In this document: in pieces, positions 48,721-53,103 of the stretch | Layout: each line of letters opens with the position of its first letter | How positions within the stretch are numbered: position 1 is the stretch's first letter | Source of the DNA: RGIG3009 sp045595445 | Lineage (GTDB): Bacteria; Bacillota; Clostridia; Oscillospirales; Acutalibacteraceae | Direction: 5' to 3' | Assembly: GCA_045595445.1 (NCBI GenBank) | Contig: JAZOAK010000052.1 | Span: forward strand, 1 to 53,103 | DNA: 53,103 nucleotides | Program-made: the position numbers and the translations under genes | Notes under the pieces: model-generated | What the model was told of the DNA's origin: nothing | What the model saw: the letters and a program-made list of their open reading frames with translations, nothing else | Databases searched by the model: none

Positions 48721-50130
48721 TTACAGATTATAATACTTATCAAACTCAGCGGGGTGGGGGATGGCAGCCAACTGACGGCATTCCTCACGCTTCGCCTTAA
48801 TGAAGTTGCTCAACAATTCCTCGGGGAAGACACCGCCGGCGGTCAGATACTCGTGATCTGCTTCGAGCGCATCCAGCGCTTCCGGCAACGAGGTGGGCAG
48901 ACCTTGCAATTTTGCCTTTTCTTCTTCGGGCAAGTGATACAGGTTCATATCGTACGGACCCCAGCCGTTCTCGTGCGGATCGATCTTGTTCTTGATACCG
49001 TCTAAGCCCGCCATCAAGATTGCGGCATAGCAGAAGTACGGGTTACAGGTCGCGTCGGGGTTACGCAGCTCAAAGCGGCGCTTATCGGGGCTCTTGGCAT
49101 ACGCCGGAATACGGATGACCGCGCTGCGGTTAGAGGTCGCGTAGCCGACCGTGACAGGTGCCTCAAAACCGGGAACCAAGCGCTTGAAGGAGTTGGTGCT
49201 CGGGTTGGTCAGCGCACACAGCGACGCGATATGTTTGAGCAGACCGCCCATAAAGTAGTGCGCCGTTTCGCTCAAATGGGCGTAGCCGTTGTCGTCGGAG
49301 AACACCGGCACACCATCTTTGAACAACTGCATATGCACGTGCATACCGCTGCCTGCTTCGCCGTAGATGGGTTTGGGCATAAAGGTGGCGGTTTTGCCGT
49401 ATTTCAGCGCGGTGTTGTGGATGATGTATTTGATCATCATGGTGGCATCCGCCATCTTGGTCATCTCGCCGAGCTGCGGCTCGATCTCAAACTGACCGGA
49501 AGCGGCGACCTCGGGATGGTGATAGTTGATCTCAATACCCATGTCGCGCATCAGCATACACATTTCGCTGCGGCACTCATACGCGCGGTCAAAGGGTTTA
49601 GCGATGTGATACGCTTTCTGCTTGGGCACTACGTTACCCTTGCCCTCAACACCGCTGTTCCAGTAGGATTGCTCGGCATCGAGCGACACACCGATGCTGT
49701 TACCCTGAACTTCCCAGCCCACTTCGTCGAACAGATAGAACTCAAATTCGGGGAGGATGAGCATGGTGTCTGCCACACCGCTGTCGCGCATATATTGTTG
49801 CGCGGCGAGCACAATGTTACGGGGATACTGCGCGAGCGGGCGATTTTCCGGAGAGTCGATGATCATCGCGTTACCCGTCATGGACAGGGTGGGAATGGTG
49901 CAGAACGGATCGACGACCGCGGTCGTCGGATCGGGGATAAACACCATGTCGCTCTTTTCCACCACAGCGTAGCCGTAGTTGGATGCATCGAAGCCGATGC
50001 CGTCGGTCATGATGTCCTCGTTGAAGTGCTCGGCGGGGATGGTGACGTGACGGAACTGGCCGTTGATGTCCACCATTTTGATGTCGTTTTCACGGATGAA
50101 GGAGATGATGTCCTGCACGCTGTTGGCCAT
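48721..50130 (-). CDS. glnA: Glutamine synthetase type I, beta-like
   Basis: 469 aa, ATP-dependent ammonium assimilation, dodecamer. Visible: IPAEHFNEDIMTDGIGFDAS, EFEFYLFD, GQFEIEPQLGEMTKMADATM, GSGMHVHM, NRSAVIRIPAYAKSPDKRRFELRNPDATCNPY. Length and C terminus equal those of the enteric enzyme; a Tyr at residue 398 in MNLYHLPEEE aligns with the adenylylation Tyr397 of the mature enteric protein. Short GSI-alpha enzymes of Bacillus lack this. The ATG at 50130 has AGAGGCG upstream. No glnE or PII is nearby. Confidence 0.94.
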   Translation of the reverse strand: MANSVQDIISFIRENDIKMVDINGQFRHVTIPAEHFNEDIMTDGIGFDASNYGYAVVEKSDMVFIPDPTTAVVDPFCTIPTLSMTGNAMIIDSPENRPLAQYPRNIVLAAQQYMRDSGVADTMLILPEFEFYLFDEVGWEVQGNSIGVSLDAEQSYWNSGVEGKGNVVPKQKAYHIAKPFDRAYECRSEMCMLMRDMGIEINYHHPEVAASGQFEIEPQLGEMTKMADATMMIKYIIHNTALKYGKTATFMPKPIYGEAGSGMHVHMQLFKDGVPVFSDDNGYAHLSETAHYFMGGLLKHIASLCALTNPSTNSFKRLVPGFEAPVTVGYATSNRSAVIRIPAYAKSPDKRRFELRNPDATCNPYFCYAAILMAGLDGIKNKIDPHENGWGPYDMNLYHLPEEEKAKLQGLPTSLPEALDALEADHEYLTAGGVFPEELLSNFIKAKREECRQLAAIPHPAEFDKYYNL

Positions 50131-50168
50131 TGAAAAACGCCTCTTTTCTTTCTTTGTATGATGGGATA

Positions 50169-50197
50169 AGTATAGCAAGTTTATCCCGCCGAGTCAA
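50169..50197 (-). promoter_or_regulatory. Promoter of glnA
   Basis: Minus strand TTGACT (50192-50197), 17 bp, TATACT (50169-50174). Confidence 0.8.
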
Positions 50198-50254
50198 CGA
50201 AACGGAGGGAGGACGCCGCTTTTTTATTCGGGGAAACGGAAGCGCTACTTTCTC

Positions 50255-50283
50255 TTGTGCGGAAAAGGTAAAAGTGCTATAAT
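50255..50283 (+). promoter_or_regulatory. Promoter in front of ddl
   Basis: TTGTGC (50255-50260), 17 bp, TATAAT (50278-50283), about 50 bp before the ddl start. Confidence 0.6.
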
Positions 50284-50334
50284 AACTAATTAAGCATACA
50301 GATAGAGTAGCGACCTTTGTGAGGTGTTTTTGAT

Positions 50335-51390
50335 ATGAAAATCGTAGTTCTGGCCGGCGGTCTCAGCGGTGAGCGAAACGTATCCCTGTCCAGCGGCTGC
50401 ATGGTGTGCTCCGCCCTTCGGGAGCGGGGACACGAGGCGGCATTCGTGGATATGTTTTTTGGAACAGACCATTTTGAAGGGGCACCCGAGGATCTCTTTA
50501 CCGCGCCCCTGCCTGAAGAGCTGCAGAGGGTGGCCCGTGAGGCCCCGGATCTGGAGGCGGTGAGGCGGGAGCGCCGTCAGGGGGGAGAGAGCATGTTTGG
50601 CCCCCACGTGCTGGAGCTCTGCGCCCGGGCGGACGTGGTATTCCTCGCCCTCCACGGCTCCTGCGGTGAGGATGGCCGGGTACAGGCGGCACTGGACCTC
50701 ATGGGCATTCCCTATACCGGCTCCGGTTATCTGGGCAGCGCCATTGCCATGGACAAGGACCTGACCAAGCAGATGGTGGCTCCCAAAGGGGTGGTCACCC
50801 CGGCCTGGGAGACGGTGAAATATGACGAAAAGGATATTCCCGCCCTCTGTGAGCGGCTGGAGCTGCCCTGCGTGGTCAAGCCGGTGGCCTCCGGCTCCTC
50901 CATCGGGGTGTCCATCGTCCACGACCGCGGGAGCCTGGAGCGGGCGCTGATCGAGGGCTTGGCGCTGGGCGGACACTGTGTCATTGAGCAGTACATCGCC
51001 GGACGGGAGATCCAGGTCGGTATTCTGGACGGAAAGGCCCTCCCCTCCATTGAGATCATTCCCAAGGTGGGCTTTTACGATTACGAAAACAAATACCAGC
51101 CCGGCGCGGCGGAGGAGATCTGCCCGGCTCCCATCCCGCCCCGGTGGGAGGAGCGGCTGGCTGAGGCGGCCCTCACCGTCTTTGAGACACTGGGGCTTTC
51201 CGTCTACTCCCGGGCGGACTTTATCGTCACCGAGGACGGAACCCCCTGGTTTTTGGAGATCAATACCCTCCCCGGCATGACGCCCACCAGCCTCATGCCC
51301 CAGGAGGCTGCCGCTGTGGGCATCGGTTACGGGGAGCTGTGCGAGCGTATCATCCGATCCTCTCTGGAGGCCCGCAGGGCGGGAAAGTAA
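50335..51390 (+). CDS. ddl: D-alanine--D-alanine ligase
   Basis: 351 aa ATP-grasp enzyme of peptidoglycan synthesis. N-terminal VLAGGLSGERNVSLSSG, ALHGSCGEDGRVQ, ATP-grasp CVVKPVASGSSIGVSIV, and the metal-binding end WFLEINTLPGMTPTSLMP. GAGGTG precedes the ATG. The codon usage (CTG, GCC, CCC, TCC) differs sharply from all genes to the left, marking a compositional border just upstream. Confidence 0.95.
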   Translation: MKIVVLAGGLSGERNVSLSSGCMVCSALRERGHEAAFVDMFFGTDHFEGAPEDLFTAPLPEELQRVAREAPDLEAVRRERRQGGESMFGPHVLELCARADVVFLALHGSCGEDGRVQAALDLMGIPYTGSGYLGSAIAMDKDLTKQMVAPKGVVTPAWETVKYDEKDIPALCERLELPCVVKPVASGSSIGVSIVHDRGSLERALIEGLALGGHCVIEQYIAGREIQVGILDGKALPSIEIIPKVGFYDYENKYQPGAAEEICPAPIPPRWEERLAEAALTVFETLGLSVYSRADFIVTEDGTPWFLEINTLPGMTPTSLMPQEAAAVGIGYGELCERIIRSSLEARRAGK

Positions 51391-51433
51391 CGTTGTGACG
51401 GGGCCTGTGCCCCTCTGAAAAGGAGAGTCAACT

Positions 51434-52828
51434 ATGGAACCCATCACACTGCGTGAGATCATAGATGCCGTGGGAGGCACCCTTGTGGGGGAATTCCGCG
51501 ATATGGACGCGGTGGTCACCGCTGTGGACACAGACAGCCGCAAAATGCATCCCGGCAGCCTCTTCATCCCTCTGGAGGGAGAGCGGTTTGACGGGCACGC
51601 CTTTATTGAGCCCGCCATGGAGTCCGGCGCCGTGGGTTGCCTCTTTTCCCGGGCGAGGGACAGCTACCGCCCGGATAAATTCTACGTCAAGGTCCGCTCC
51701 ACCCAGCGGGCTCTGCGGGACCTGGCCCAGTGGTATAAGCGCCGCTTTGACATCCCCTTTGTAGCCATCACCGGCAGCGTAGGCAAGACCACCACCAAGG
51801 ATATGGTGGCCGCCGTGCTGGGAGAGAAATACCGGGTGCACAAAACCGACGGCAACTTCAACAACAACATCGGCCTTCCCCTCACCCTCCTCCGTTTGGA
51901 GCTGGAGCACGAGATCTGCGTGCTGGAGATGGGAATGAATCACGCCGGAGAGATCGAGTATCTCAGCGACATTGTGGAGCCGGACGTGGCCCTCATCACC
52001 AATGTGGGCGACTCCCATATTGAAAATCTGGGCAGCCGGGAGGGGATCTTCAACGCCAAGTGCGAGATCTTCTCCCACATGAAGGCGGGGGGCTTTGCCG
52101 TCCTCAACGGAGATGACCAGTGGCTGACCAAGCTCCGGGGCAAGCTGCCCTTTGACACCGTGTTTGCGGGTGCGGGGGAGGGGTTGGAATACACCGCCTC
52201 CAACCTGCAAAGCGACGGGGAGACCCATCTTTCCTGCCATGTGACCACCCCGGTCAACGACTTTGATGTGTATGTCCCCGCCCTGGGAGATCATATGATC
52301 TACCCCACCCTCATGGCTGCCGCCGTGGGTGAGCGGTTCGGCATGACGGCGGAAGAGATCATTCGGGGGGTACAGAACTTCCTGCCCACCAAGATGCGCA
52401 TGAACGTGCTCCGTCTCCCCGGAGACGTGGTGGTGCTCAACGATGCCTACAATGCCAACCCCCAGTCCATGCGGGCTGCAGCCGCGGTGCTGGGTGCGGC
52501 CAAAGACCGCCGCAAGGTGGCTGTGGTGGGTGATATCCTGGAGCTGGGCGAGAACAGCGCCCTCTTCCACCAAATGGTGGGCGAGTCCTTTGCCGAGGCC
52601 GGCATCGACTGCCTCATCGCCGCAGGTCCCCTGGCCAGGCATCTGGCTTCCGGAGCGGAGGAGTGCGGGGTGGGAGAGGTGTACTACTTTGCCGAGCCCT
52701 CCCACGCGGTTCCCGCTGTCTGCCGGGAGCTTCAGCCGGGTACCACCATTCTGGTCAAGGCGTCCCGTGCCATGGAGTTTGAGCGTTTTGTGGCGGCGTT
52801 GACTGCGGAGGCAGAAAAACAGGCCTGA
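51434..52828 (+). CDS. murF: UDP-MurNAc-tripeptide--D-alanyl-D-alanine ligase
   Basis: 464 aa. N-terminal substrate domain (DSRKMHPGSLFIPLEGERFDGH split over residues 34-55), P-loop ITGSVGKTTTKDM, LEMGMNHAGEIEYL, NVGDSHIENLGS, and C-terminal VLNDAYNANPQSM and VAVVGDILELG. It adds the D-Ala-D-Ala made by Ddl to the UDP-MurNAc-tripeptide. GGAGAG precedes the ATG, 43 bp after ddl; operon. Same foreign-looking codon usage as ddl. Confidence 0.95.
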   Translation: MEPITLREIIDAVGGTLVGEFRDMDAVVTAVDTDSRKMHPGSLFIPLEGERFDGHAFIEPAMESGAVGCLFSRARDSYRPDKFYVKVRSTQRALRDLAQWYKRRFDIPFVAITGSVGKTTTKDMVAAVLGEKYRVHKTDGNFNNNIGLPLTLLRLELEHEICVLEMGMNHAGEIEYLSDIVEPDVALITNVGDSHIENLGSREGIFNAKCEIFSHMKAGGFAVLNGDDQWLTKLRGKLPFDTVFAGAGEGLEYTASNLQSDGETHLSCHVTTPVNDFDVYVPALGDHMIYPTLMAAAVGERFGMTAEEIIRGVQNFLPTKMRMNVLRLPGDVVVLNDAYNANPQSMRAAAAVLGAAKDRRKVAVVGDILELGENSALFHQMVGESFAEAGIDCLIAAGPLARHLASGAEECGVGEVYYFAEPSHAVPAVCRELQPGTTILVKASRAMEFERFVAALTAEAEKQA

Positions 52829-52841
52829 ACAGGAGACTATT

Positions 52842-53103
52842 ATGATCGACATACAACTGACCGGCCTCGTCAAGGAGTTTGAGGTCGGCAATCGAATACT
52901 GGACGGATTCTCCCTCCAGGTGGATACCGGGGAACGGGTGGGCCTGCTGGGCAAAAACGGCGCGGGCAAGACAACCATCTTCCGTATCATGACCGGACAG
53001 GTGGATCCCGATGAGGGCACCGTTGCCATTGCGCCGGGGAAGCGGCTGGGCCTTATCTCCCAGATCCCCGTCTATCCCCCGGAATTTACCGTCCGCGACG
53101 TGC
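52842..53103 (+). CDS. ABC-F-type or other ABC ATPase, 5' part only
   Basis: Eighty-seven codons before the window ends, opening MIDIQLTGLVKEFEVGNRIL. Walker A GKNGAGKTT and following FRIMTGQVDPDEGTVAIAPG then GYISQ-like LGLISQIPVYPP fit duplicated ATPases of the ABC-F type (ribosome protection/translation factors), whose first domain starts like this. A single-domain transporter ATPase is not excluded. AGGAG precedes the ATG at 52842, 13 bp after murF. Confidence 0.78.
   Translation, partial: MIDIQLTGLVKEFEVGNRILDGFSLQVDTGERVGLLGKNGAGKTTIFRIMTGQVDPDEGTVAIAPGKRLGLISQIPVYPPEFTVRDV

Noticed and set aside
50290..53029. Long antisense frames (442 and 533 codons) opposite ddl and murF
   Set aside because: They mirror strongly conserved ddl and murF; GC-rich codon bias suppresses stops on the complementary strand. 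No ribosome sites and no recognisable domains.

Overview
The window reads as a chromosomal segment of an anaerobic, endospore-forming, low-oxygen-adapted Bacillota of class Clostridia, most likely an Oscillospirales-type gut bacterium. The evidence is a tricistronic gerA-type germination operon with sporulation-type promoters, ctsR-mcsA-mcsB-clpC, AddAB instead of RecBCD, pyruvate formate-lyase with its activase, a ferredoxin-type thioredoxin reductase, strong GGAGG ribosome sites and near-consensus TTGACA-17-TATAAT promoters. Gene density is high, with many 4-base ATGA/GTGA overlaps and bidirectional hairpin terminators. Both window ends cut through genes (1-134 and 52842-53103).

Layout. 1-750: a truncated minus-strand gene with a consensus promoter, an array of short palindromes ending in a terminator, and tRNA-Arg(CCG). 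899-6782: an APC amino-acid permease; then on the minus strand a redox/salvage operon (FTR-like protein, thioredoxin, phosphoribosyltransferase) followed by pflB-pflA, which has its own consensus promoter and a ZTP riboswitch and carries a 274-bp MITE-like insertion exactly between its Shine-Dalgarno site and start codon. 6886-12231: split chromate transporter, a PdaA-like deacetylase behind a consensus sigma-E promoter, a small membrane protein, recD2 and comF. 12245-17897: DUF4364-response regulator-histidine kinase, and a Crp/Fnr-controlled ABC import operon. 18076-23503: a threonine-rich surface protein, metY-metA (acetyl-CoA type), a PH-domain protein with an orphan E2-like acyltransferase, and two tandem Cys-rich microproteins.

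23669-28542: CtsR operators, ctsR-mcsA-mcsB-clpC, and rnpB transcribed from a promoter inside the end of clpC. 28589-33264: divergent sporulation genes (DUF421-DUF4363 to the left, gerA-gerB-gerC to the right) sharing a symmetric sigma-G-like double promoter. 33254-43465: a minus-strand operon of a lamin-tail lipoprotein, a CotH-kinase/lamin-tail membrane protein, addB and addA. 43653-45730: a probable sortase substrate lacking LPXTG, its sortase (with an intrinsic terminator inside its first codons) and an unknown membrane protein. 45742-48701: DUF1294, an AT-rich cytidine deaminase, a second palindrome array beside tRNA-Gly(CCC), cysK, and a FliB-type Cys-cluster protein. 48721-50130: glnA with the adenylylation tyrosine.

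From about 50.3 kb to the end (ddl, murF, ABC-F) the codon usage changes sharply: GCC/CTG/CCC/TCC replace GCG/TTG/CTC/CGC. This means either horizontal acquisition or a chimeric assembly join.

The strongest candidates for something undescribed are the MITE interposed between a riboswitch and pflB, the tRNA-adjacent nested palindrome arrays, the non-LPXTG sortase locus with its intragenic terminator, and the Cys-rich microprotein pair.
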